Positions 8,895 through 17,081 are shown, counted from the stretch's first letter. The stretch: DNA of 44,008 bases from Oscillospiraceae bacterium (GCA_016292255.1 JAEEZZ010000150.1:1-44008); one strand, 5' to 3'. Notes: generated by a model not told the origin, from the letters alone. Numbers and translations are program-made.

Positions 8895-8968
8895 TGGCAG
8901 CGGGTGAAGGATTCGAACCCTCACAAACGGAGTCAGAGTCCGGTGTGCTACCATTACACAAACCCGCT
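8895..8968 (-). tRNA. tRNA-Gln (anticodon CTG)
   Basis: 74 nt with encoded CCA. The acceptor arm AGCGGGT pairs with ACCCGCT; the T-arm is GAGGG-TTCGAAT-CCTTC; the D-arm is GTGT/GCAC. The anticodon loop CTCTGAC reads CTG, decoding CAG (Gln). There is one mismatch at the top of the anticodon stem. The 3' end faces the integrase gene, making it the likely attachment site. Confidence 0.93.
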
Positions 8969-9008
8969 ATCGTGCGCTCTGCTCTGACCATTTCGCGAAC
9001 GCATTATT

Positions 9009-9036
9009 ATTATATGCACATTTCAGAAAAAGTCAA
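9009..9036 (-). promoter_or_regulatory. Promoter of tRNA-Gln
   Basis: On the minus strand TTGACT (9031-9036), a 16-nt spacer and TATAAT (9009-9014), about 40 bp before the tRNA. A 10-bp inverted repeat AAAAAGTCAA/TTGACTTTTT (9027-9054) overlaps the -35 element and could also act as a weak terminator. Confidence 0.7.
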
Positions 9037-9130
9037 GAAATATTTTGACTTTTTTCAGGATTTTTTCTTTTTTGCTGTTTTCAGGCTTTCCTGTCTGCCC
9101 GATTCTGTTCTCATCGTCTCCGGGTACGGA

Positions 9131-9160
9131 AAAAGCAGGGAGCGTAGGGCTCCCTGCTTT
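9131..9160 (-). terminator. Terminator of the zinc-ribbon gene
   Basis: 12-bp perfect stem, AAAGCAGGGAGC (9132-9143) with GCTCCCTGCTTT (9149-9160), followed on the minus strand by T's. It starts 25 nt after the stop codon. Confidence 0.85.
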
Positions 9161-9184
9161 CCTTCGTTTTCATCCGGAAAACGC

Positions 9185-9742
9185 TTATTTCTTCATCTTC
9201 TCGATCAGCAGCATGATGGAGCAGCCGGTGAGGCCAAGCTGGAAAATGAAGAAGAACCAACCGGCGACGGAGAGCTTCACCTCAGAGTCGATCCAGAGGA
9301 TGATGAAGAGGATGAGGATCAGCGCCATAGCGCCGGCCACAAAGAACCAGAGCCACTTGAAGGTGAACTTATCGAAGTAGTCCTGCACAAAGAAGGTGAT
9401 GCACAGGGTGAGCAGAACGGTGATCAGCGCAGTCCAGAAGGGATAGCCGCGGGACATCGCAACGGAAGTGCTGTAGGCGGAGTAGATCGGCAGCAGGAGC
9501 AGGATGAAATTCAATACCAGCAGGCCGCCGACGATGGGGTAGAAGATCTTCTCCAGCCCCTGCAGATCGTTAAACTTCCCCAGCAGGCCGCCGGAAGCAG
9601 ATCTCACAGGACGGGAATTGCCGTAAGCAGGACGAGGAGCCGATGCGGGAGCGTTCGACGCGCCGCCGCCCATACGCTTGCCGCAGTTGGGGCAGAAGGG
9701 CTGGCCGTCTTCCACGCGGGTGCCGCAGTTGTCACAGAACAT
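9185..9742 (-). CDS. Zinc-ribbon multi-pass membrane protein of unknown function
   Basis: 185 aa; ATG 9742 with GGAGG 6-7 nt upstream. Residues 1-23 form a double-CxxC zinc ribbon (CDNCG...FCPNCGKR). Then comes an Ala/Pro/Gly-rich linker to about residue 50, followed by four hydrophobic segments: FYPIVGGLLVLNFILLLL, TALITVLLTLCITFFV, LWFFVAGAMALILILF and AGWFFFIFQLGLTGCSIML. Such zinc-ribbon plus membrane-anchor proteins are common in Clostridia and mostly uncharacterised. It is a single-gene unit with its own promoter and terminator. Confidence 0.8.
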   Translation of the reverse strand: MFCDNCGTRVEDGQPFCPNCGKRMGGGASNAPASAPRPAYGNSRPVRSASGGLLGKFNDLQGLEKIFYPIVGGLLVLNFILLLLPIYSAYSTSVAMSRGYPFWTALITVLLTLCITFFVQDYFDKFTFKWLWFFVAGAMALILILFIILWIDSEVKLSVAGWFFFIFQLGLTGCSIMLLIEKMKK

Positions 9743-9793
9743 AATCTTTCCTCCGATCTCAAATTTCTGACAGCGGCATCTGCCGCCGGATTC

Positions 9794-9822
9794 ATCATAC
9801 TACAATTTCATAAATATGTCAA
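9794..9822 (-). promoter_or_regulatory. Promoter of the zinc-ribbon gene
   Basis: On the minus strand TTGACA (9817-9822), a 17-nt spacer and TATGAT (9794-9799), about 50 bp before the start codon. Near-consensus housekeeping promoter. Confidence 0.75.
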
Positions 9823-9940
9823 TAAATTGTCCCGGATTTATCCGGAAAAACTTTTTGGATTTCGGCCTCTTCGCGGGATTTTTGCAAACAGCGGCATTAG
9901 AATGGATGCAGAATGCAAAAGATGAAAGCGGAGGATGATT

Positions 9941-10786
9941 ATGCAAAAAGCAAAAAACAAGTCGGATATGGGCGCCGGCAGACTGCTTCTGCTGTCCCCG
10001 GAGCAGATCCGCCCCAACCCGGGGCAGCCCCGGCGCTGCTTTGACCGGGCCGGGCTGGAGGAGCTGGCGGCCTCGATCGCAAGGCATGGGATGCTCCAGC
10101 CCCTGACCGTCCGCAGGCAGGGCGCGCTCTACGAGCTGGTGGCCGGGGAACGGCGGCTGCGGGCCGCCAGGATGCTGGGGATGACGGAGGTGCCCTGCCT
10201 GCTGCTGTCCCTCACCGAGGAGCAGAGCGGCCTGGCCGCCCTGGTGGAGAATCTCCAGCGGCGGGATCTGGACTGCTGGGAGCAGGCGGAGGGGATCGCC
10301 CGGCTCATGAAGCTCTATGCCCTGAGCCAGGAGCAGGCGGCCACGCGGCTGGGGATCAGCCCCTCCGCCGTGGCCAACAAGCTCCGCCTGCTCAAGCACT
10401 CCCCTGCCGTCCGGGCCGCCCTCCGGGATCACGGCCTGTCGGAGCGCCACGCCCGGGCCCTGCTTCGGCTGCCGGAGGAGGATCAGCGGCTGGAGGCCAT
10501 CGGGGTCATTGTCCGGGGCGACCTGAACGTGGCCAAGACGGAGGCGCTGGTGGAGGCCATGCTGACCAAGCAGCCGAAACCGAAGCCCAGGCGGAAGCTG
10601 CTCGTCCGGGATCTGCGGCTGTTTCTCAACTCTGTGGATCGGCACCTGGAAACGCTGAAGCAGGCAGGCTTCCCCGCGGGAACCACCCGGGAGGAAACGG
10701 CAACGGAGATCGTGCTGACCATCCGTCTGCCCAAGCAGCAAAAAACGGTTTCAAGCACTTGCGAAACAGAGGCCGATGTGATATAA
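9941..10786 (+). CDS. ParB/Spo0J/Noc-family CTP-dependent DNA-binding protein
   Basis: 281 aa. ATG 9941 lies 6 nt after GGAGG; the ATG at 9935 abuts that site and is rejected. The N-terminal ParB domain has PNPGQPRR, the CTP-binding GERRLRAARMLG box and ENLQRRDLDCWEQA. A parS-binding helix-turn-helix follows (LSQEQAATRLGISPSAVANKLRLL), then a C-terminal dimerisation region. No parA or rsmG neighbour is present, so it may be a stand-alone Noc-like nucleoid occlusion protein or a second ParB; sequence alone does not decide. No parS-like palindrome was noticed nearby. The promoter of dapA overlaps its 3' end. Confidence 0.85.
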   Translation: MQKAKNKSDMGAGRLLLLSPEQIRPNPGQPRRCFDRAGLEELAASIARHGMLQPLTVRRQGALYELVAGERRLRAARMLGMTEVPCLLLSLTEEQSGLAALVENLQRRDLDCWEQAEGIARLMKLYALSQEQAATRLGISPSAVANKLRLLKHSPAVRAALRDHGLSERHARALLRLPEEDQRLEAIGVIVRGDLNVAKTEALVEAMLTKQPKPKPRRKLLVRDLRLFLNSVDRHLETLKQAGFPAGTTREETATEIVLTIRLPKQQKTVSSTCETEADVI

Positions 10787-10787
10787 T
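10759..10787 (+). promoter_or_regulatory. Promoter of the dapA-dapB-ddh operon
   Basis: TTGCGA (10759-10764), 17-nt spacer, perfect TATAAT (10782-10787), overlapping the last codons of the parB-like gene and 41 bp before dapA. Confidence 0.75.
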
Positions 10788-10828
10788 GAGCAGAAGAGAC
10801 GAACCATATCTCACAAAGGAGAAAGGTT

Positions 10829-11716
10829 ATGGAAAAGAAGCATATCTTTACCGGCACGGCCACCGCGCTGGTCACCCCGATGAAAGAGGACGGCGTGGAC
10901 TATGAAGCGCTGGGCAATCTGATCGACTGGCAGGTCGCCTCCGGCGTCAAGGCGCTGGTGGTCTGTGCCACCACGGGCGAAGCTCCCACCCTCACCGACA
11001 ATGAGCACTGCAAGGTGCTGGAATATGCCATTGAGCGCTCGAAGCACCGCGTCCCCATCATCGCGGGCACCGGCTCCAACGATACCGCCCACGCGATCAT
11101 GATGACCCAATTTGCCTGCGCCATCGGCGCTGACGCGGTGCTCTGCGTGACGCCCTACTACAACCGGCCCACCCAATCCGGTCTGATCGCCAGCTTTACC
11201 GCCATCGCGGACGCGGCCACCGCACCGGTGATCCTCTATAACGTCCCCTCCCGCACCGGGACTGCCATCGAGCCCGAGACCTTTGACGTCCTCGGCGACC
11301 ATCCCAACATTGTGGGCATCAAGGAGGCCAGCGGCCGCCTGCCCAAGATCATGGAGACCTTCCGCCGGGTCCGGGGCAAGCTGGACATCTACTCCGGCAA
11401 CGACGACCAGACGCTGCCCCTGCTGGCCATGGGCGGCAAGGGCCTGATCTCCGTGGCGGCCAACGTAGTGCCCGCCCAGACCGTGGCGCTGTGCGAGAAA
11501 TTCTTCGCCGGCGACCTTGCCGGCGCGGCGGACATCCAGCTGGAGCTGCTGCCTCTGATGCAGGCGCTGTTCTACCAGACCAATCCCATTCCCGTGAAGG
11601 CCGCCCTGGCCCGTATGGGCCGCATCGAGGATCGGCTGCGCCTGCCGCTGACTCCCATGGAGGAGCCCCAGCGGGGGAAGCTGTTCGGCGTCATGGAAGA
11701 GATGGGGCTGATTTAA
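10829..11716 (+). CDS. dapA: 4-hydroxy-tetrahydrodipicolinate synthase
   Basis: 295 aa, the normal family length; ATG 10829 with AAAGGAG upstream. Condenses pyruvate with aspartate semialdehyde, the first committed step to lysine and meso-diaminopimelate (cytosolic TIM barrel). Diagnostic segments: GTATALVTPM at the start, the TTGEAPTL substrate loop, the catalytic Tyr in ILYNVPSRTG and the Schiff-base Lys in VGIKEASG. It heads a dapA-dapB-ddh operon and is followed one base after its stop by dapB. Confidence 0.97.
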   Translation: MEKKHIFTGTATALVTPMKEDGVDYEALGNLIDWQVASGVKALVVCATTGEAPTLTDNEHCKVLEYAIERSKHRVPIIAGTGSNDTAHAIMMTQFACAIGADAVLCVTPYYNRPTQSGLIASFTAIADAATAPVILYNVPSRTGTAIEPETFDVLGDHPNIVGIKEASGRLPKIMETFRRVRGKLDIYSGNDDQTLPLLAMGGKGLISVAANVVPAQTVALCEKFFAGDLAGAADIQLELLPLMQALFYQTNPIPVKAALARMGRIEDRLRLPLTPMEEPQRGKLFGVMEEMGLI

Positions 11717-11717
11717 G

Positions 11718-12461
11718 ATGGATTGCGTTTTGAACGGCGCCTGCGGGCGCATGGGACAGGTTTTTGAAAAGACCTTCCGGGAGAAGTGCCCCGACGGGAC
11801 GCTGATCCCGGTGGACGCCATGGGGCAGCCGGGGGAGGTCTACACCGCCCTGGTCGACTACAACGGCCCCGCCGACTGCATCGTGGATTTTTCCCACCAC
11901 AGCCAGACTGTGGCTCTGACGGACTATGCCGTTGCCCGGAAGCTGCCCCTGGTGATCGCCACCACCGGCCAGACTCCGGAGGAGGCGGACGCCATCCGGG
12001 CCGCCGCAAAGGCCGTCCCGGTGCTGCAGGCCAGCAACTTTTCCCTGGGGATCGTGGTGCTGTGCACCCTGGCCCGGCAGGCTGCCCGTGTCTTCCCGGA
12101 GGCGGACATCGAGATCGTGGAGATCCATCACAACCGGAAACAGGATGTACCCAGCGGCACGGCTCTGACCCTGGCCAAGGCTGTGCAGGGGGAGCGCCCC
12201 GGCAGCCGTCTGGTCATTGGCCGGCATGAGAACGGAAAACGGGAGCCCGCCGACATCGACATCCATTCCCTGCGAATGGGCAACGTGGTGGGCGTCCACG
12301 AGATCCATATCTGCACCGACACCCAGACCCTCACCCTGCGGCACGAGGCCCACGATCGGGCCCTGTTTGCCGAGGGTGCGCTGACGGCCGCCAAGTGGAT
12401 CACCGGCATGGAGCCGGGGCTCTACGATATGCAGCGCGTTTTAGACGAGATTTTACAGTAA
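11718..12461 (+). CDS. dapB: 4-hydroxy-tetrahydrodipicolinate reductase
   Basis: 247 aa. The ATG starts two bases after the dapA stop, with no strong ribosome site of its own, suggesting translational coupling. Reduces 4-hydroxy-tetrahydrodipicolinate with NAD(P)H. The nucleotide-binding loop is NGACGRMG at residues 6-13. The catalytic motif EIHHNRKQDVPSGTA carries the paired His, Lys and the SGTA substrate loop. It is slightly shorter at the N-terminus than many homologues (about 5 residues before the glycine-rich loop) but appears intact. Confidence 0.96.
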   Translation: MDCVLNGACGRMGQVFEKTFREKCPDGTLIPVDAMGQPGEVYTALVDYNGPADCIVDFSHHSQTVALTDYAVARKLPLVIATTGQTPEEADAIRAAAKAVPVLQASNFSLGIVVLCTLARQAARVFPEADIEIVEIHHNRKQDVPSGTALTLAKAVQGERPGSRLVIGRHENGKREPADIDIHSLRMGNVVGVHEIHICTDTQTLTLRHEAHDRALFAEGALTAAKWITGMEPGLYDMQRVLDEILQ

Positions 12462-12466
12462 TCCGT

Positions 12467-12492
12467 AGGGCGGTCTGGGCACAGGCCGCCCT
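12467..12492. repeat. GTAGGG-type palindrome between dapB and ddh
   Basis: Ten-bp stem AGGGCGGTCT/AGGCCGCCCT with one G-T pair and a 6-nt loop, preceded by CGT as in the other GTAGGG palindromes. It is followed by GTGCAGTTTT, so it may also attenuate ddh expression. Confidence 0.6.
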
Positions 12493-12520
12493 GTGCAGTT
12501 TTCGGAGGAGGAACAAGTAC

Positions 12521-13507
12521 ATGAAGACCCGTATTGCCATTCTCGGCTATGGAAACCTGGGCAGGGGCGCAGAGGCCGCCATCGCCCGCAACGACGATCA
12601 GGAGCTGGTGGCCGTGCTGACCCGGCGGGATCCCGCTTCCCTGACGCTCCGCACCCCCGGCGTGCCCGTCTATGCCATGGAAAAGGCCCCGGAGCTCCGG
12701 GATGCCGTTGACGTTCTGCTGCTCTGCGGCGGCAGCGCCACCGACCTGCCTGTGCAGGCGCCGCAATATGCCGCGATGTTCAACATTGTGGACAGCTTCG
12801 ACACCCACGCGAAGATCCCCGCCCATTTTTCCGCTGTGGACGCTGCGGCCGGGGCCGCCGGGACGCTGGGGCTGATCTCCTGCGGCTGGGACCCCGGTAT
12901 GTTCTCCCTGGCCCGGCTCTACGCCAACTGCATCCTGCCGGAGGGCAGGGACGAGACCTTCTGGGGCCGGGGCGTCAGCCAGGGTCACTCCGACGCGATC
13001 CGCCGCATTGACGGCGTGCTGGACGCCCGGCAGTATACGGTGCCCATCCCTGCGGCGATGGAGGCTGTCCGCCGGGGCGAGGGCGTGAAGCTCTGCCCCC
13101 GGGACAAGCATCTGCGTGAATGCTATGTAGTTGCCGCCGAGGGTGCGGACAAGGCCCGCATCGAGCGGGAGATCAAGACCATGCCCTACTACTTTGACGA
13201 ATACGACACCACGGTCACCTTTATCACCCGGGAGGAGCTGGCCCGGGATCACGCGGGGCTGCCCCACGGGGGCACTGTGCTTCGCAGCGGCGTGACCGGC
13301 TGGCAGAACGAACACAGACATTCCATCGAATACAGCCTGCAGCTGGATTCCAACCCCGAGTTCACAGGCTCCGTCCTGGCTGCCTGCGCCCGGGCCGTCC
13401 ACCGGATGCACCGGGAGGGCATGAGCGGCTGCAAGACCATTCTGGATATTCCCCCCGCTTATCTGAGCCCTCGCAGCGCAGAGGAGCTCCGCGCCCATCT
13501 GCTGTAG
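12521..13507 (+). CDS. ddh: meso-diaminopimelate dehydrogenase
   Basis: 328 aa. ATG 12521 follows a GGAGGAGG ribosome site; an in-frame extension back to 12395 overlaps dapB and is rejected. NADPH-dependent reductive amination of tetrahydrodipicolinate directly to meso-DAP, bypassing the acyl-blocked or aminotransferase routes. Rossmann motif IAILGYGNLGRG at residues 4-15. Substrate-site segments include VDSFDTH, SCGWDPGMFS, WGRGVSQGHSDAIRRIDGV and the NEHRHSIEYSLQLDSNPEFT region, all typical of Ddh. With DapA, DapB and MurE this links central metabolism to wall precursor. Confidence 0.95.
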   Translation: MKTRIAILGYGNLGRGAEAAIARNDDQELVAVLTRRDPASLTLRTPGVPVYAMEKAPELRDAVDVLLLCGGSATDLPVQAPQYAAMFNIVDSFDTHAKIPAHFSAVDAAAGAAGTLGLISCGWDPGMFSLARLYANCILPEGRDETFWGRGVSQGHSDAIRRIDGVLDARQYTVPIPAAMEAVRRGEGVKLCPRDKHLRECYVVAAEGADKARIEREIKTMPYYFDEYDTTVTFITREELARDHAGLPHGGTVLRSGVTGWQNEHRHSIEYSLQLDSNPEFTGSVLAACARAVHRMHREGMSGCKTILDIPPAYLSPRSAEELRAHLL

Positions 13508-13558
13508 CAGCGCGTTCCCACCCACACCATTTTTGATTGGATCAGGAGGTACAGTAAC

Positions 13559-16114
13559 ATGAAACGAATTCTTTGCATTCTTCTCATTGCCGTAATGTTG
13601 GTTCCGCTCTGCGTGCCCTGTGCCTCCGCGGAGGGGCTCACGGTCACGATCCTGGGCAGTCCCATCGCCTATGACGCCGCCTCCGGCTTCCCCTATCTGG
13701 CGGACGGCACCCTCTTTCTCCCGGTGAACCGCACTGCGGAGGCTATGGGCGCCGTGGTCACGGAAGACAGCGCCACCGGCGAGCTTCTGCTGCAGCAGGG
13801 CACCAAGGAGCTTCGGCTCAGCGCCGGGGAAGCCTCCATGATCGTCAACGGCAGCAAGCTGGCGCTCCCCGTCCCCGTTGCGGCGGGCTCCGGCGTCCTC
13901 TACGCCCCCGCGAGGGAGCTGGTGACCGGGATGGGCGGCTATTGCACCTTCAACGGCAGCGTGCTGGACATCGACCCGCAGAGCATGGATTACGCCGTCA
14001 TGCAGATGGAAGCCGCGCAGCCCATCGGCCCCAACGAATTCTGGCAGGTCTGGGGGCAGGCCGTCCAGCTGTACAACGACGGCGCCTATGCCGAGGCCAT
14101 TCCCCTTCTTGTCCGGGCTGTCCCCGACTTTACCCGGGAGGACTCTCAGAACCACAATCACACCAACGCCGCTCTCGCCCTCAGCAAGCTGGGCGACTGC
14201 TACGCCCGGACGGGAAGCTATGACTTAGCCGCCGCGGCCTACAGCAGATCCTCCTATTATTGGGGTCTGGCCGGCTACGCGGAGAGCAAGCTGGCCCTGT
14301 ATGAATTCGCAAAGGCCTGCCGCACCGAGCTCTCCCTGTATCTGCACACGGACGATCTCAGCCTCTCCCGGGAGCAGACCCACAACGTCGCCTATGAGCC
14401 GGAGCGCGGCATCGTCCTGGGCTACACCTCCGAAACCTTCGGCCCCAACGATAGCTACCCCGCCGTCTCCGCAAAAACCGCCGGGATGCGCCTTGTCTAT
14501 TTCCACTGGGGCGCTTCATCCCTGCGGGAACGGCTCAGCTGGATCCCCTCGGACGCGGTCATCGAGCTTGCGGTAGAGCCCCTGAACGGCTTCTCCTACG
14601 TGACGGACGACGACGTTATCTCCTTTGCCCAGGAGCTGGCCGGGCTTGTCAACAGCGGATGGCGGATCATGATCCGCTATGCCAACGAGATGAACGAGGT
14701 CTCCACGCCCTGGTACGTGGCCCCCGAGGTCTATCGGACGGAGTACATCCGTTTCGCTCAGATCATCCGTCAATACGCCCCCGGCGTGCCCATGATCTGG
14801 GCGCCGAACTTCTGGCCCATGACCACCGTTGACAGCTACTACCCCGGAGACGATTATGTGGACTATGTGGGCGTTTCCAGCTATTACACCGGCTACTACT
14901 ACACAGACTCGGAAAAGAGCTATGGCTACGACATCTTCGGCGATGGCGTCAAAACCACCCGCTGGGCCCAGCAGATCGACTTCCTCTACAATCACTACGG
15001 CTACAAAAAGCCGCTGCTGATCGCGGAGGGCGCCGCCTCCTACATCAACCTCAAGGACAATATCGACACCACGGAAATGGCCGCCTCCCAGCTCCGCGAG
15101 TTCTACACCTATCTCCCCATGCGATACCCGAATCTGAAATACGCCGTCTACTTCAACCTGAACCGCACAGACGAGGCGGAACGGTATGAGCGCTACGTCC
15201 TCAGCGACCGCCAGGCCCTGGTCGAGGCCTACAACGCGGGCATCGCGGACGAGCAGTTCCTGTCCTCCTGCACCGACAGCGCCAACAGCTGTTACGTTCC
15301 CTTTGAGACCATTTTACCCTCTGACGAGCTGCAGGGGCAGGCGCAGGAGCTCTGCACCTATGCGCGCTACGGGAAAAACAACGAGGTCGCCACCGTCCGC
15401 TATGAGATCAACGGTACCGAAGTGGGAAGCTCCGACGTCGCCCCCTACCGGGTGAATGTGGATTTCTCCAAATACGGCGGCAGGGACATCACCATCACGG
15501 TAAGCGCTCTGGACGCGGCGGGCAACACCCTGTGCACCAAGCGCTTCCAGACCAGGGTACGCAGCAAATCCGGTTTTGTGGACGTGCCGGATGACGAGTG
15601 GTTCGCCAATCCCGTGGTTTGGGCGGTGGAGCACAATGTGACCAGCGGCATTGACGCCACCCATTTTGCCCCGCAGAATCCCTGCACCCGGGAGCAGGTG
15701 GTGACCTTCCTCTGGGCCACCTTCGGCAAGGAAGCGCCCCCCAGCCTGGAGAATCCCTTCCAGGACGTCTACGACGGCGCGTGGTTCATGCTCCCCGTGC
15801 TTTGGGCAAGGAGCAGGAACATCACCGCGGGCGTGACCCCCGACTGCTTCGGCGTGGGCAGCAGCTGCACCAGAGCGCAGGTGGTGACCTTCCTCTGGGC
15901 CGCTGCCGGAAAACCGGATCCCATCCGGACAGATTGCCCCTTCACAGACGTCTCAGAGAACGATTACTTCTACAGGGCAGTGCTCTGGGCCGCGGAGAAC
16001 CGCGTCACCAGCGGCATGACGCCCGATACCTTCGGGCCCGCCAGCACCTGCACCCGCGCCCAGGTGGTGACCTTCCTCTACAAGGCCTATCCCATCCTGG
16101 TCCCCGCCGCATGA
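13559..16114 (+). CDS. Secreted SLH-anchored protein with copper-amine-oxidase-like N-domain and GH26-like hydrolase domain
   Basis: 851 aa; AGGAGG before the ATG. Residues 1-24 are a signal peptide ending ASA|EG. About 27-140 is a Cu_amine_oxidN1-type domain (GTLFLPVNRTAEAMGA). About 160-245 holds TPR-like helices. About 280-570 is a TIM-barrel glycosidase-like domain with candidate acid Glu377 (RYANEMNE) and nucleophile Glu490 (LLIAEGAA), reminiscent of GH26. Then an Ig-like domain (VATVRYEINGTEVG) and three SLH repeats from about residue 671 (FVDVPDDEWFANPVVWA...TREQVVTFLW). SLH repeats bind secondary wall polymer, so it should sit on the cell surface. Substrate unknown. Likely its own unit after ddh (51 bp gap). 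Confidence 0.85.
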   Translation: MKRILCILLIAVMLVPLCVPCASAEGLTVTILGSPIAYDAASGFPYLADGTLFLPVNRTAEAMGAVVTEDSATGELLLQQGTKELRLSAGEASMIVNGSKLALPVPVAAGSGVLYAPARELVTGMGGYCTFNGSVLDIDPQSMDYAVMQMEAAQPIGPNEFWQVWGQAVQLYNDGAYAEAIPLLVRAVPDFTREDSQNHNHTNAALALSKLGDCYARTGSYDLAAAAYSRSSYYWGLAGYAESKLALYEFAKACRTELSLYLHTDDLSLSREQTHNVAYEPERGIVLGYTSETFGPNDSYPAVSAKTAGMRLVYFHWGASSLRERLSWIPSDAVIELAVEPLNGFSYVTDDDVISFAQELAGLVNSGWRIMIRYANEMNEVSTPWYVAPEVYRTEYIRFAQIIRQYAPGVPMIWAPNFWPMTTVDSYYPGDDYVDYVGVSSYYTGYYYTDSEKSYGYDIFGDGVKTTRWAQQIDFLYNHYGYKKPLLIAEGAASYINLKDNIDTTEMAASQLREFYTYLPMRYPNLKYAVYFNLNRTDEAERYERYVLSDRQALVEAYNAGIADEQFLSSCTDSANSCYVPFETILPSDELQGQAQELCTYARYGKNNEVATVRYEINGTEVGSSDVAPYRVNVDFSKYGGRDITITVSALDAAGNTLCTKRFQTRVRSKSGFVDVPDDEWFANPVVWAVEHNVTSGIDATHFAPQNPCTREQVVTFLWATFGKEAPPSLENPFQDVYDGAWFMLPVLWARSRNITAGVTPDCFGVGSSCTRAQVVTFLWAAAGKPDPIRTDCPFTDVSENDYFYRAVLWAAENRVTSGMTPDTFGPASTCTRAQVVTFLYKAYPILVPAA

Positions 16115-16234
16115 CGGCGGATCGCTCCACAGAAAGGAATGAGCGCAGATGAACCGATCCTTCCTCCGTCGTTTCGGCGGCACGCTCTGCCGTGACGTCG
16201 GAGCGCGGCTGCGGTCCTGCGCCGGGCTTCTGCC

Positions 16235-16666
16235 ATGAAAAAGCTGCTCTACATCCTCTGCCAGTGGACCTGGGGCCTGCCCCAGAACCTGGTGGGCCTG
16301 GGCTTCTTCCTGTTCTATCGGTGCAAGGGCTGCCGCAGCTTCTCCTATCAGGGGGCGCGGGTGACGATCTGGACGCAGCGGTCCGGCTCCATGTCCATGG
16401 GCCGCTACCTCTTTATGGAGCCCAGCTGGACGCCGAAGGACCACGGCCTGCTGGCCCACGAATACGGCCACACGATCCAGTCCCTGTTCTTCGGCCCCCT
16501 CTATCTGCCGGCGGTAGGCCTGCCGTCTCTGCTCTGGGCAGGTCTGCCCTGCTTCCAGAAGATGCGCCGCGCCGGGAAACGCAGCTATTACTCCGTCTAC
16601 CCGGAAAGAAGCGCCACGAGGCTGGGAGAGCGCTTTGCCAAGCAGACCCCGCCGGAGCAGCCGTAG
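16235..16666 (+). CDS. Small membrane-associated protein with HExxH-like motif
   Basis: 143 aa. The N-terminal hydrophobic segment (LYILCQWTWGLPQNLVGLGFFLFY) is followed by a basic/Cys turn. The metallopeptidase-like motif HEYGHTIQS lies near residue 74 and is followed by a second hydrophobic segment (LYLPAVGLPSLLWAGL). Proteins with this LLAHEYGHTIQS pattern recur in Clostridia and Bacteroidetes without assigned function. The HExxH suggests Zn binding but a third ligand is not obvious. The ribosome site is weak, so the start is uncertain. Its TAG stop falls in the first bases of a GTAGGGGC palindrome. Confidence 0.65.
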   Translation: MKKLLYILCQWTWGLPQNLVGLGFFLFYRCKGCRSFSYQGARVTIWTQRSGSMSMGRYLFMEPSWTPKDHGLLAHEYGHTIQSLFFGPLYLPAVGLPSLLWAGLPCFQKMRRAGKRSYYSVYPERSATRLGERFAKQTPPEQP

Positions 16667-16726
16667 GGGCGCACACTGTGCGCCCGCCCGGACGCACCCT
16701 ACGGTAGCGCGGGCTATCAGCCCGCC
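16663..16726. repeat. Two GTAGGG-type palindromes downstream of the HExxH gene
   Basis: First: GTAGG then GGCGCACA/TGTGCGCC (16663-16685), overlapping the preceding stop codon. Second: GCGGGC/GCCCGC with loop TATCA (16709-16725), preceded by GTAGC. Confidence 0.75.
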
Positions 16727-16748
16727 TGTTTCCCCGCCCGAAAGGGAA

Positions 16749-16776
16749 TGCAAAATGCATAGTGCATAATGCATAA
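16749..16776. repeat. 7-nt tandem array (TGCATAA type)
   Basis: Four consecutive heptamers TGCAAAA, TGCATAG, TGCATAA, TGCATAA. Same period as the arrays near 25.3, 30.6, 31.1, 35.3, 36.7 and 40.1 kb. Confidence 0.8.
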
Positions 16777-16899
16777 TTGAGCCCGTAGGAACAAGCACCT
16801 GTGCCCTTCATGGGTATCGCTTGTCCGCAAATACCGTCCTTTGGGATGCCTTTTTATGGCGTTTCAAAGGGCGGTTTGTTATATCTCGATAATTTTTTA

Positions 16900-16928
16900 T
16901 TGACAAACGATAAAAACAGTGGTAAAAT
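16900..16928 (+). promoter_or_regulatory. Near-consensus promoter upstream of the 17082 membrane gene
   Basis: TTGACA (16900-16905), 17-nt spacer, TAAAAT (16923-16928). Transcription would start within the palindrome cluster, giving a GC-rich leader of about 145 nt that can fold into several hairpins. Confidence 0.8.
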
Positions 16929-16933
16929 GTGGC

Positions 16934-17034
16934 AAAACGGCCGGCAGATTGCCGGCGCTGCGACACGCGGGGCGTCGAGGGCGCCGCCCCCTACAACCCT
17001 GAACCGGCGGGCGCACACTGTGCGCCCCTACGAC
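16934..17034. repeat. Cluster of three palindromic modules
   Basis: Modules in order: GCCGGCA/TGCCGGC (within 16934-16965), GGGGCG/CGCCCC (16969-16994) and GGGCGCACA/TGTGCGCCC (16995-17034). The first and third recur almost unchanged at 17583-17614 and 17515-17554, and the second is identical over 26 nt to 23961-23986 inside an ABC transporter gene. Confidence 0.85.
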
Positions 17035-17081
17035 ACACGGACGGCAGCGACGCGAAGCCAAGGTCAAAGGAGGAAATCAGC

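Larger units (their letters stand above)
16667..17081. other. Gene-free region of repeats plus one strong promoter
   Basis: About 415 bp made of palindromes, a heptamer array, a near-consensus promoter at 16900-16928 and a second palindrome cluster. An open frame at 16801-17097 runs through the repeats and has no ribosome site or recognisable product; I treat it as spurious. Confidence 0.7.

Noticed and set aside
8895-8968. Second attachment-site copy of the tRNA 3' end within the window
   Set aside because: I looked through 1-8650 for the tRNA 3' sequence and did not see it; the other junction is probably outside the window.
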